17,226 bases of DNA from Phoronis ovalis (Eukaryota > Phoronida > Phoronidae), in NCBI GenBank assembly GCA_028565635.1, contig JAOXYB010021448.1, positions 1 to 17,226 on the forward strand, written 5' to 3'. The translations under genes and the position numbers were made by a program. Positions 1 to 7,883 of this stretch are shown one piece after another. Positions within the stretch are counted from its first letter, which is position 1. The number at the start of each line of letters is the position of its first letter. The notes beneath the pieces were generated by a model, which had not been told where the DNA came from, did not search any database, and worked only from the letters and a program-made list of their open reading frames with translations.

Positions 1-28
1 CTGCTATCTGCTATCTGTTATCTGCTAA
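1..28. repeat. Short tandem heptamer repeat at window edge
   Basis: The unit CTGCTAT is repeated about three and a half times with one substitution (CTGTTAT in the third unit). The array is cut by the window start, so its true length is unknown. Confidence 0.7.
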
Positions 29-689
29 CTTGACGTTCCTCAAATCATCTCCTGCCGTAATCGGCATGGAAATTATATTGAAAATATTATTTGAGGTGAT
101 CCGAAGTTTGTTTTGCGAACAAAAACACTTATTAAAGATAATTTGGGGGGGGATATTTCTAATAAACATAACTATATTTCCTTAAACTCCAAACAGCCCT
201 TTTAAGGGCCAACAATATTATCCAAAAAGTGCTAATCAACTACACATAATAATGAATTAAAATGGGATTATCTCGTATTTATCTAAATGGAATTCAACTC
301 AAATTGCCGCCCAGAGAAGATTATTAGAGGGGGCGATTATTGATTTATTTTAATCACTGGAAGGGGTGACTATTAGAAAAGGCAATTATTAGAGAAATAC
401 GGTAGTAATAAAGCGTAAAAACTCGTAATTCATGATGTAATTGTAATTAAACTATATATCACCCAAATATACACATTTCCGTCACCACTATTCTTCAATC
501 ATGCATCAATAACCTTGTCAACATTTCGCGCACCGCTCTCAGGCGGAGTTACATTGAAAGTAGATTATGTGGTATATACTTTGTATCTTACAAACAGCAA
601 ACATGTATAATAATGAAGAGTTACGTCACTTGAAAAATATCAGGTATGTTTATAGTCTGGTATCAAGGAAGTTTTCACACGACTTTACA
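29..689. other. Non-coding AT-rich flank
   Basis: No coding exon with splice signals can be supported on either strand. The stretch includes a run of eight G at about 144-151 and the degenerate repeat at 318-400, described separately. Nothing else is recognised. Confidence 0.5.
318..400. repeat. Degenerate short direct repeat around the core GATTATTAGAG
   Basis: Related blocks follow one another: AGATTATTAGAGGGG, GGCGATTATTGAT, GGTGACTATTAGAAAAGG and GCAATTATTAGAG. The shared core is (G/C)(A/G)(A/C/T)TATTAGA flanked by purines. It may be the sub-repeat of a degraded non-autonomous transposable element. No coding capacity is present and the family is not identified. Confidence 0.45.
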
Positions 690-975
690 CGATTACCCCC
701 TACAATAACGGACCTCTTTCAAACATAGAACCATCTCAGCTTCCTAGGGAGCATACAGCGAGGCTACCAATCATCGCACTACAATGAGTCACACCCTTGC
801 AGGTACTCATTGTACAGCTGGGTGAACCGAAGCTGTACACATTTTAGACTTGCTGCCCAATAAGCCACCACAGAAAGAACTTTCCTGAGTGCAGAGTGCG
901 AATGGAACCCGGGACCTCCAGATTACAAGTCAAACTCTTTATCTATCGTGCTAACCAGGATGGTTACTTTTTATT
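690..975 (-). repeat. tRNA-derived SINE-like element
   Basis: Read on the minus strand, the 5' part looks like a tRNA head. A box-A-like TGGTTAGCACGATAG lies at 957-943. A box-B-like GGGTTCCATTC lies at about 910-900, 33 bases further on, a normal pol III spacing. Between them a CTTGTAA segment resembles a tRNA-Thr(TGT) anticodon loop, but the stems pair poorly, so this is not a functional tRNA. Downstream on the same strand is a non-tRNA body of about 200 bases. It includes ACCCAGCTGTACAATGAG, a style of central motif seen in metazoan SINEs. Its 3' end (near 690) is poorly defined. This is old, immobile sequence, to be confirmed against a repeat library. Confidence 0.55.
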
Positions 976-2326
976 CTACCTTCAAATTGAGTCAAAGTAC
1001 AGGTAAATAATGCATCGTATACATTTAATTTATGAAATATATAATATATCAATATATCTCAAAACACACACTGTAAGGGAATTCGGCTGATTGTCCATTA
1101 AGGTCCCGAAGTATACAACCGACCTTCACACAGTGGTGTACAGACTTTAAAACATCTTTTTATTACATTCAAACGTTCAGTCTTATACAGAAGAACACTG
1201 GAGTGAATTCATTCAAAGCGACATCTAAACCGATCTTAGATCCTAGATGTATGTGATACACATTAACAATTAATAAAATATAGTGTGCAATACGATTTGT
1301 AAGATATTTTGAAAAACCTTTATTACTTTGAATTTATATTTCGGATATTTAATTCTTGTAAAGATTCCAATATTTTTATAGATCTTCTTAAAATTAATAT
1401 AACATCATAGTAGAGTCTGTGTGATTTGATGTATGTGGGGATGCTCAGATAGAAAGTAGATTGTATGCATTCTACGAGGACTTGAGCTGTCAATCCGCAT
1501 TCGTGCACCTATTATCTAGTATTCAAATACTTTCTGGTTTTCGCACCGAAATCGACAACTGGTAATAATCATCTTATTAATTGCAATAATTATATTTCTA
1601 TGATGAAATGCTGAGAAGTTACAATAATACAATAATACAATAATACTGATCTATTATACAGCAGAAATTTCTTTAAATCTTTTAACTAGATAATTATATG
1701 TAAACAGGACAAAAGTAGATGTATAACTATAACACATTAAATACAATGTGAAAGTACTATTTAAAAAAAACAACAGGATCAATAACAACAGGAATTAAAG
1801 TCAATGTTTAATTGCTGAAAGTCACTGAATCAGATTCCTCACATACACTAATTTTCACGTCTTGTAATTTTCAGAAAACAACCTGTCAATATAAGAAGAA
1901 AAAAAAAAAGCGAAAGGCCTTCCAAATGGGATTTTAATAACACTGAGTTTTAATTTTAAATTAATTAAAAAAAAAATCTGTGAATTGTATTTTATTTTAA
2001 TACCAAATGGAGATATTTTTTTCTAGTTCATTAATCCAGAACAGTTCTCCCCTTTCCCTCACTTTCCTTTAATTTAAACAAATTTTTTCTGAAAGCAGTT
2101 GTCTACCTGAATTACAGTAACACTGGATCCTGGATAGTAATCTTCGAATGTAAAAGAATAATTTTGATATACATATATAGGGCGAAATTTAGTGATCGTC
2201 CAGCTGATTTACCAGCTGTTTTGTATCGTCTTTGAGCGGTCGTCATTATATTTTATCACCTCTCTTGCCGCTTCTGGTCTTCTTGACTTGGTCACTATGG
2301 ACATTTCACCTCACTTCATATTCATT
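976..2326. other. Non-coding AT-rich flank
   Basis: About 1.35 kb with many homopolymer A/T runs and no exon that I can support. Short open stretches exist (for example 1323-1508 on the minus strand), but they begin at non-ATG codons and match no family I know. Homology with the second gene's flank begins only at about 2327. Confidence 0.5.
1621..1645. repeat. ACAATAAT microsatellite, three units
   Basis: Three perfect copies of the octamer ACAATAAT lie in tandem, followed by ACT. Confidence 0.8.
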
Positions 2327-2924
2327 ATATCGTCGCTATTCTTCTTATGAACCATTTGGATGCTAAAAACAACTTATCACAAAATATGGAAACCACTCAA
2401 CACAGGAGCGAATCCTCACGATTTGTATGACAAGCTTCCAATGCTTCGTTCTACTGGTACTGATAGTTCATGCGCGCTATTTAAATATGCATGTGCGCGT
2501 GTGAACCAAAGAAGTGGTAAATTTTGAAACAACATATGACCTTGTGTACAAACTTAAAACATCTTGCAATTTCGACGGCTATATAAGGCCGTCAAGCTAG
2601 ATAATGCTGTCTACGCTTGCAAAGTGGGTATTATTCAGTCCAAATGTATAAGTAAAAGAACTTTAATCGATAGTTTGGACAATTTCCATCCACAACGTAA
2701 AACGTGTTGGAAACTGGGTAATTTGTAATTATCGATTTTTGAACATTGCCGTTTTCCCTTTGGTTAAGGTGTTTTGAAGATTTTTTTCCCGAATTATCAT
2801 GCATGATATATTTGAAAAACAGTTCCAACGCTGATGTTATCATTTCTATTACATAAACAGTATGGGATGATCAGTTCCTTATGATGATGCAGTTGTTAAT
2901 TAACGAAAGCAGCAACGACACTGT
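2327..2924 (-). other. 3' flank of lectin gene A
   Basis: From the motif ATATCGTCG onward this stretch is recognisably related to 9588-9887 downstream of gene B. Shared landmarks include TATCACAAAATA/TGTCACAAAATA, AAACATCTTGCAA.TTCGAC and AAGCAGCAA just before the stop codons. That places the left edge of the duplicated unit at about 2327. Compared with gene B, about 298 bases (2593-2890) are extra here. They contain an open stretch with no recognisable product. A minus-strand ATTAAA at 2667-2662 is a possible polyadenylation signal, but no canonical AATAAA is seen close to the stop. Confidence 0.6.
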
Positions 2925-3175
2925 TTAAAGAGTTAGCTTGTAGTCGAATTCACACAAATAATTTTTTGTACTGGTACAGTCTGCATCCGAAAATTTATAT
3001 CTGTAGATATCCAAGATATTGACACAGTTTTTGCTAGCTCCTCCGTCAGGGTTGTTGTAAGGACCTCCGTCAGCCTTTGTCCCCCACACAATAAAAGCCG
3101 GTGGGCCGCCAGACACCCACTCCCACTGACCTTCTACGTTCAAATCATTCAAACCGATCCAAGCATAGGGTACTC
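2925..3175 (-). CDS. Gene A exon 3: C-terminal half of C-type lectin domain and stop
   Basis: The acceptor ACGTTTGTTGCAG follows a long pyrimidine tract, and GCAG is the first AG after that tract. The two leading bases GA complete a glycine codon. The exon then reads VPYAWIGLNDLNVEG, the conserved WIGL core, the ligand loop with NPD, the last two lectin cysteines (FSDADC and NYLCEF), and TAA at 2927-2925. The stop directly after the domain is normal for a secreted lectin. Confidence 0.88.
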
Positions 3176-6100
3176 CTGCAACAAACGTAGTCATTGAAAC
3201 AGAGTGCATGTTATTCAACATCAGGAGAACAAACAAGAGAAGAGAAGAAAGCAACTACTTGAGGCGTCAAATCCTTTCCCTTTTCTATTTGACGCAGTTT
3301 ATAATGCAGATTGTAGCACTTTTGAAAAAAGGTATACAACAATTCACATTAAAGTTTTCATGAATATAAATAGTTTTAGTGCTCACCAAAAAGGTGCGCG
3401 AGACGTCAAAAGTGATACATTTAAATATGCGTATTCAGCTGTTATGTAACAGCCTTTTGATATATATAGGATAAATGGTAACAAATGTAATATAGTCAAG
3501 TGATTATTAGATTTTGCAAAGTAGTGTTAAAAAAAACTGTATTGTTCATGCACCCGTTCTCATGGGGGGAATACAATTTTAAATGCACATATCATCGCGC
3601 GCATTATTAGCTATCTCCAACTTCGTATGGGGCTTTGTTAAAAATTAACATAAGGCACGTAAAATTCTTATAAATATGAATTTCGTTACTGACGCAAATT
3701 ACCTTCTGTTATGATCAATGAACTTATGAATTCATGCGTGTCTGAATCCTCAATTGTTGCCAATCTGCCTCTTTCATTCTCACACTTTTTTTTTGCTTCA
3801 TACCAACTTCTAGGACTGAAAATGCGGAAACAGCGGTTCTTGTAATACGTCCAGTGTTGGGGGCACCCTGCAATAAACAAAAGTTTAAAAAAAGGAAAAA
3901 ATTTTTATTAGTTGTCTGGCAGAACTAAGTTTATTTCTAACGTATCAGCATTTTTGATTCGAATGTCCGGGTTTGTTTTTCTTAGAAAAGTTCCTGTTTT
4001 GCAAATGCTGAAACAACGATTCTTGTAAAACGTCCAGTGTTTGAAATAAAGCAAGAAAGGTCTTCAAAAAAAGGCAAGCAATTTTTATTAGCTGCCTGAC
4101 CTTGCAAGACTAAGTTGTCCAGTTGACACGAGCAGATGTTTTGTAAATAGGAGAGCTGGCAGATATTTCCGCATATTCCGCTGTCAATCAATCCCACCGC
4201 ACGATAATAAAATATGACCTTTCACACCTGAAGGAAAACAAGTTTGTCCCTTTCCCTCTAAGTACATGTACATCTAAGTACCTGAATAGGCTGAATAGTC
4301 ACTAAATGGAAAATTGTGCTCGTGTATACGTATATCTAAAAATTCGCGAATTTGGGATTCTGTGACTCCTTAGCGATTCCTTAACAGATTGAACTGATGA
4401 TGTCCAAAAACCCTGAGTAACTGTCACAAACCAGCATATTTAGTACTTTATCGGAAGCGAGCATAACTCGGAAACTATAATGTAACCTAGCTTGCATGAT
4501 ATTTTAGAGAAACCGTTTTCCCTCCCGCTTCGATTAAGCAGTTCAATTTCAAAATTTATTATCAAAATATTAATATATCCTGTTTTCTTTTTATAAAACT
4601 TCCTGTTTTGTAAATCCCCATTATAAGTTCCTATAGTGACTGTAGCTCATAGTTTGACGTCATCAGCCGTAAGTAAAAAACAAGTATCCTCAGTTATATG
4701 TACTGTAGCATTACGCGTCACACACAATTATTATTTTTAGGTTCCACTTCGATATTAATGCTCATTATAAATACCTGACATGATGAGTTGACAAGCAATC
4801 ATAATTATCGCAATTTTTAGTCAATGTCTAAAGAAATAATTAAAGATCATATTCAAGTTTGCAGTTTAATCCAATTGTACTCGTCGTCCACGTAGAGCGA
4901 TATCGAATACTTGTGGAGAATAAATACAGTGAAACAAGAACTGTCCTAAAAATGGTGCATTCGAAAATTATAAACGTAAGAATCCCGTTAGATATTAGAA
5001 CTCTATATCACTCATGCTGGCAAAAAAAATTCAATTTTTTTTCTGTAAAACGTTACAAATAACATATAAATTTCATAGTGACACAGGAGAGTGGGATATA
5101 ATTACCGTTAAATACTCCAGGCATAATTGTTCAAAATGTTATCTCCTGTCTACGAGGTTTGAATTTTACAGTATATTTCCGAGTTATGCTCTCCCAATAA
5201 AGTACTAAATATACTGGTTTGTGACAGTTACTTAGATTTTTCTGACGTCATTTTACCTCATCACAAACCAGTATTTTGTATATACGGAAGAGCATAACTC
5301 AAAAACCTACTCCGATAAAGTACTAATTATACTGGTTTGTGAAAGTTACTCAGATTTTTCTGACGTCATTTTACCTCATCACAAACAAGCATTTTGTATA
5401 TACGGAAGAGCTTAACTGTAATAAGCTGTAAACGCATAAGAAATTTCCCGTATTAAATCGTACATATTACTATTAGTAAATTGCTACTATTATTAGACAC
5501 CTCCATATCATCTTCGATGTATCTAATAAAAATTGAATGCAACGTTCCGTTCTGCTTTATCGGTGATAAAAATGTTTTTTATATAAACCCTTTTATTATA
5601 TAGATATTTTTTGTTGCCAATTAAAAATGTATGATATAGGAACGTAACAGGTATGTTATTCTTTCTGAACTTACAATTTCTTATTTCAAATAAACCTGTC
5701 TTGTAAGAGAAAATGAATTGCTGATTCTTTTTTCCTTTATACATGATTAATAAAAAATTCGCCATTACATGTGGTATCATAAATTATGAAGCATACGGCA
5801 TCATTTCAATTTCACGTTTACAAATAAAAATAACAAAAATGTGTTTAAGGATTTGTTTGTTGTAGTTTGTAAATTGTCAAGAAAAGATAGACAGAATTGT
5901 GAAAATCCTCTTCTGCTTTTAACGCTAGTAAAAATAAGGTTTCTCTTAAATCACAGATTTTCTCTTCAATCACAATCACATAACAATGCACAGTTCACAT
6001 AGTGAAAGACGTGTCTAGTTGGAGAGGTTGAAAACTAGAATAAGATGGCACTTCAAGAACGGTAATTATTTTACATAATTACATATTTTCAATAATAAAT

Positions 6101-7246
6101 TACAAATTTAAGTCAGCAATATATATTCATTTAACTGAAACATTATCTACAAGTTGATTTTTAATGTTGACTGACTCTAAAACTAAAATTCAGATTTTTA
6201 ATATTAAGTTAAAAATTATGACCAAGAAATAGTCAAAATCGCAATTAATTTTCGTTTGTGTTCTCTTAAGAGCATCTTTTAGATATTGAAATATGTGCAC
6301 TCGGTTTATCTTTTTATTCAAATCCGCACTTAAATAAGGAAAAGGGAAACAGATGTGTTTTCATTATTCAACGATCTAACACAATTGTCATCATAAACCC
6401 CTGTATATGTTACCTATTCATATAACTAACCGGGTAAAACATTATCAGCGGACGAATTTATTTTGATGTTGCACATAGCGCGTTTATCTTCAAAAACATT
6501 TATTTAGATACTATCGATTTTTGTGAATGAGCTCGCAGGGGTACCCTCTGCGTCGTCGTTGTCCCTGCTGTATGTTACACTTTACCTTTGTCTAGCTAAA
6601 ACACTTTTAATTTTTTTTTCAGACCAGCTTCGTATTAGGCACACTTTAAATATAGTTCAAAATACAAAATATATTAGGTATACTATAATTATAATATTTA
6701 AAGATAAAAGTATGGGCATTCTAACTGGAAAATCCTACAAAATGTTCCTGCATTGCTGAATTATTTTTCTTAAAAAGAATTATACTATTTAATAAGGTAA
6801 AGAGTTGGTGCCTCCAGTCTGATGATATTAATGGTACCATCTTACCATGTTATCATATGATTACCATTGGCACTTTTGTTAGTTGATCTATTTATGGTGT
6901 TCTTCGATGATATTAGACAGATTCCTTACAAAATTAATTAAATAGACTCACCAATTTTGTTCTTGTACAATGCCCAGCCAGGCAGCGGATCCCAATCAAG
7001 AAGTGGACTGTCTTCTTTTATTTCACACTTCCTTTCGCTCCTGTTATATCCAAACCATACGCAATCGTCATTTAAAATCTTAACGCATTTCGCGGCGCAC
7101 TGCACCAAAGAAACATCGTCAAACTGCTCTATTACCATAGACGACTTAAGTCGTCTCTCTTTAAAACCGTGATTTGTAAAGTGATAATTTTGATATGCCA
7201 AGGTGTAAGTTAGACATAAGAAACATATCAGGGAGAATAAACCCAT
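2925..7246 (-). CDS. Secreted PAN/apple + C-type lectin domain protein, gene A (three exons)
   Basis: Join 7246-6952, 3867-3703 and 3175-2925 gives 711 bases and 236 residues. Residues 1-17 (MGLFSLICFLCLTYTLA) are a signal peptide. Residues 19-97 form a PAN/apple-like domain with cysteines 50, 54, 62 and 74 and one N-glycosylation sequon (N68-R-S). Residues 99-230 form a C-type lectin domain of long form. Its cysteine pairs should be 100-111, 127-228 and 204-220, and it has the WIGL core at 159-162. The carbohydrate-site triplet is NPD (195-197), where EPN or QPD is usual. WND is replaced by FSD (215-217), so calcium-dependent sugar binding is not assured. There is no membrane segment after the signal, so the protein should be secreted. 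The start is the first in-frame ATG; an in-frame stop lies just upstream and the context (G at -3, G at +4) is good. Glycan recognition is inferred from the family. Confidence 0.87.
3176..3702 (-). other. Gene A intron 2 (527 bases)
   Basis: This is a GT-AG, phase 1 intron. It aligns in patches with intron 2 of gene B (841 bases): the TTTAAATATGC..ATTCA.CTGTTATGTAA block, GTGATTATTAGAT/GCGATTATTAGAT, and the segment near the exon 2 donor. The plus strand is open across 3204-3449, but this spans the pyrimidine tract and intron and is not treated as a gene. Confidence 0.8.
3703..3867 (-). CDS. Gene A exon 2: N-terminal half of C-type lectin domain
   Basis: The acceptor TTATTGCAG follows a T-rich tract and the donor is GTAATT (3702-3697). 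The exon is 165 bases, phase 1 at both ends, so it is symmetrical. It encodes residues 99-153, starting GCPQHWTYYKNRCFRIF. That is the usual opening of a long-form lectin domain: two N-terminal cysteines, then W-Y-A-K-K-K-C of the first helix and RLATI. Confidence 0.88.
4002..4043 (-). pseudogene. Relic fragment of lectin exon 2 inside intron 1
   Basis: On the plus strand, AAACAACGATTCTTGTAAAA followed by CGTCCAGTGTTTG matches the functional exon 2 at 3818-3859 (AAACAGCGGTTCTTGTAATA, then CGTCCAGTGTTGG). Similarity ends where the exon would reach its acceptor. The acceptor-side intron sequence then resumes at about 4062-4098 (compare 3888-3926), with the same ATTTTTATTAG.TG.CTG text. This is a partial local duplication of exon 2 plus its intron flank. 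It has no acceptor or complete frame and cannot be used. Confidence 0.7.
4007..4614. other. Extra block in intron 1 of gene A bounded by direct repeats
   Basis: The sequence AAAGTTCCTGTTTTGCAAAT (to 4006) recurs as AAACTTCCTGTTTTGTAAAT (4595-4614). Gene B has this sequence only once, at about 11266-11286. The block in between, about 600 bases, is therefore an insertion or segmental duplication specific to gene A. It carries the exon 2 relic and one arm of the foldback repeat. Confidence 0.6.
4415..4469 (-). repeat. Foldback-repeat arm, inverted relative to 5181-5232
   Basis: The reverse complement reads GAGTTATGCTCG, then ATAAAGTACTAAATATGCTG, then GTTTGTGACAGTTACTC. This matches 5181-5232 almost base for base, with a three-base length difference. 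The two arms face each other about 710 bases apart. Confidence 0.75.
5181..5300. repeat. Palindromic (foldback) repeat unit 1
   Basis: The left arm GAGTTATGCTCT (5181-5192) and right arm AGAGCATAACTC (5289-5300) are inverted repeats. So are CTGGTTTGTGA (5214-5224) and TCACAAACCAG (5261-5271). The centre is TGACGTCA (5243-5250), itself a perfect palindrome. The unit could form a long stem and resembles a small foldback or MITE-type element. It is absent from the equivalent part of gene B. Confidence 0.75.
5315..5418. repeat. Foldback repeat unit 2, direct copy at 118-base period
   Basis: From ATAAAGTACTAA (5315) this repeats 5197-5300 with few changes at a spacing of 118 bases. The TGACGTCA centre is kept (5361-5368). 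The outer left arm is missing, and the right arm has decayed (AGAGCTTAACT). Confidence 0.75.
5871..6172. repeat. Intronic repeat unit shared with gene B (single copy here)
   Basis: This block of about 300 bases begins AATTGTCAAGAAAAGA and ends TACAAGTTGATTTTTAATG. It occurs once in gene A but as two full and two partial copies in gene B (12225-12507, 12736-12784, 12978-13141 and 13195-13505). It is closest to the 13195-13505 copy, with which it is near-identical. Confidence 0.75.
6357..6474 (+). repeat. Dispersed repeat, same-strand copy in gene A
   Basis: This runs from TTTTCATTATTCAA through CTAACACAATTGTCATC, GGGTAAAA and GACGAATTTATTTTGATGTT. It is matched directly at about 14525-14646 in gene B, and in the opposite orientation at 15954-16070 in the 5' flank of gene B. 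That makes it a dispersed element rather than plain intron sequence. Confidence 0.7.
6952..7246 (-). CDS. Gene A exon 1: signal peptide and PAN/apple-like domain
   Basis: The exon ends ...AAAATTG before a consensus donor GTGAGT (6951-6946). It leaves one base of a glycine codon (phase 1). The cysteine spacing C-x3-C-x7-C-x11-C, with the aromatic DCVWFGY stretch, is typical of PAN/apple-like domains. The exon is near-identical to the gene B counterpart, with 8 base differences, two of which change residues (N59H and N96K, with gene A first). Confidence 0.88.
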
Positions 7247-7702
7247 AACTGTACTATGCGTGTCTAGTCTCTCCAACTACTGTCTTCACGGATCTTCTTT
7301 ACGATTATTAAAAGACTAGTGTACGTATTTTTAATTTCGTAATTAATAGTCTCTGTTACGAATTAATCAATACACTCCTTATCAGAAGCATCAATCAGCG
7401 TTGCTGAAATGGCATATCCTTCTTCAGTGCGTCAAAAACTGTGCAAAAGATACGGTCGCATCTATTAGGACAATAAAGATTGTGTGTAAATGTGGAGTAG
7501 TTATTCCTGCAGATATATCCACTCTTACCTTTACTGTCATAAATAAAGCATAGAAACATCTAGTGACAGCGCACTGTGCAACAAATTGTATACAAATGAT
7601 ACTGAGCATATCATGTAGAATCATGTAGTTTTTCGGAATATACGATGTTAAATAACATGTACGTTTCTGCTGGGAGTAGTGTAGGCATGACCTGTGAATA
7701 TT
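7247..7702 (-). promoter_or_regulatory. 5' UTR and putative promoter region of gene A
   Basis: This is nearly identical to 15392-15855 upstream of gene B. Parts also match the more diverged third copy (7884-8120 and 8580-8845). Two blocks are kept unchanged in all three: TGCGTCAAAAACTGTGCAAA (7428-7447) and ACATCTAGTGACAGCG (7556-7571). They are candidate control elements about 200 and 320 bases upstream of the ATG. A minus-strand TTAAAAATACGT near 7334-7323, also conserved, could be a weak TATA-like element. The transcription start is not defined by the sequence. Confidence 0.45.
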
Positions 7703-7883
7703 CCAAACCATACGCAATCGTCATTGAAAATCTTAACGCATTTCGCGGAGCACTGCACCAAAGAAACATTATCAAACTGCTCTAGTCCCAAAAGGCGTCT
7801 CTCTTTAAAACCGTGATTTGTAAAGTGATAACCTTGATATGCCAAGGTGTAAGTTAGAGAAATATGAGAGTGAATAAACCCAT
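7703..7883 (-). pseudogene. Truncated PAN/apple exon 1 of a third lectin gene copy
   Basis: The start ATG (7883-7881) and MGLFT match the signal peptide of the intact genes. A 7-base deletion relative to their signal-peptide segment then shifts the frame, and the ATG frame stops after nine residues. In the other frame, LTYTLAYQGYHFTNHGFKER, EQFDNVSLVQCSAKC and NDDCVWFG are still readable. The exon breaks off at 7703 after DDCVWFG. The fourth PAN cysteine, the donor site and all lectin exons are missing. The broken edge joins sequence otherwise found about 450 bases upstream of genes A and B. An extra upstream ATG (CATGG for CATAG) is also present. This is a dead copy left by a deletion. Confidence 0.85.

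Larger units (their letters stand above)
3868..6951 (-). other. Gene A intron 1 (3,084 bases), repeat-rich
   Basis: This phase 1 intron separates the PAN exon from the lectin exons. From the acceptor side it holds: an old segment alignable to gene B; an extra block of about 600 bases (4007-4614) with an exon 2 relic; a further old segment (4615-5180); foldback repeats (5181-5418); and a distal part from about 5890 to the donor that is near-identical to gene B. I see no extra exon with open frame and splice sites. Confidence 0.75.

Noticed and set aside
900-957. Functional tRNA-Thr gene on the minus strand
   Set aside because: The A- and B-box-like motifs are there, but the acceptor and anticodon stems do not pair well and the D-arm is irregular. 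A SINE head is the better reading.
3176-3254. An apparent hydrophobic leader (LSSLLLFVLLMLNN) in frame with exon 3 of gene A, which could suggest a separate short secreted lectin
   Set aside because: It begins at TTG, not ATG, and is the translation of the intron's pyrimidine tract. The strong acceptor TTTGTTGCAG at 3176 joins exon 3 to exon 2 in phase, giving a normal complete lectin domain. The same holds for gene B at 10139-10274.
3982-4197. Minus-strand open stretch in intron 1 of gene A with several cysteines
   Set aside because: It covers the relic of exon 2 in another frame. It has no domain pattern and no splice sites, so the cysteines have no meaning.
4859-5208. Two overlapping plus-strand open stretches in intron 1 of gene A
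   Set aside because: They have no domain, atypical AT-driven residue use, and no preserved frame in the matching part of gene B (11510-11720). They run into the foldback repeat.
6957-7172. Plus-strand open frame opposite exon 1 (and the twin at 15108-15317)
   Set aside because: It is the antisense shadow of the conserved PAN exon. Its conservation is explained by the real gene on the other strand.
7247-7276. Longer N-terminus for gene A starting ten codons earlier (ERLDTHSTV before MGLFS); same for gene B at 15392-15421
   Set aside because: The first codon of that version is TTG, with a stop directly before it. The ATG at 7246 (15391 in gene B) has good context and begins exactly at the signal peptide.
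7424-7717. Minus-strand open stretch upstream of gene A, with a counterpart at 15540-15878
   Set aside because: It lies in the promoter flank and starts without a proper ATG. The two counterparts differ by frame-changing indels, so no protein is being conserved.
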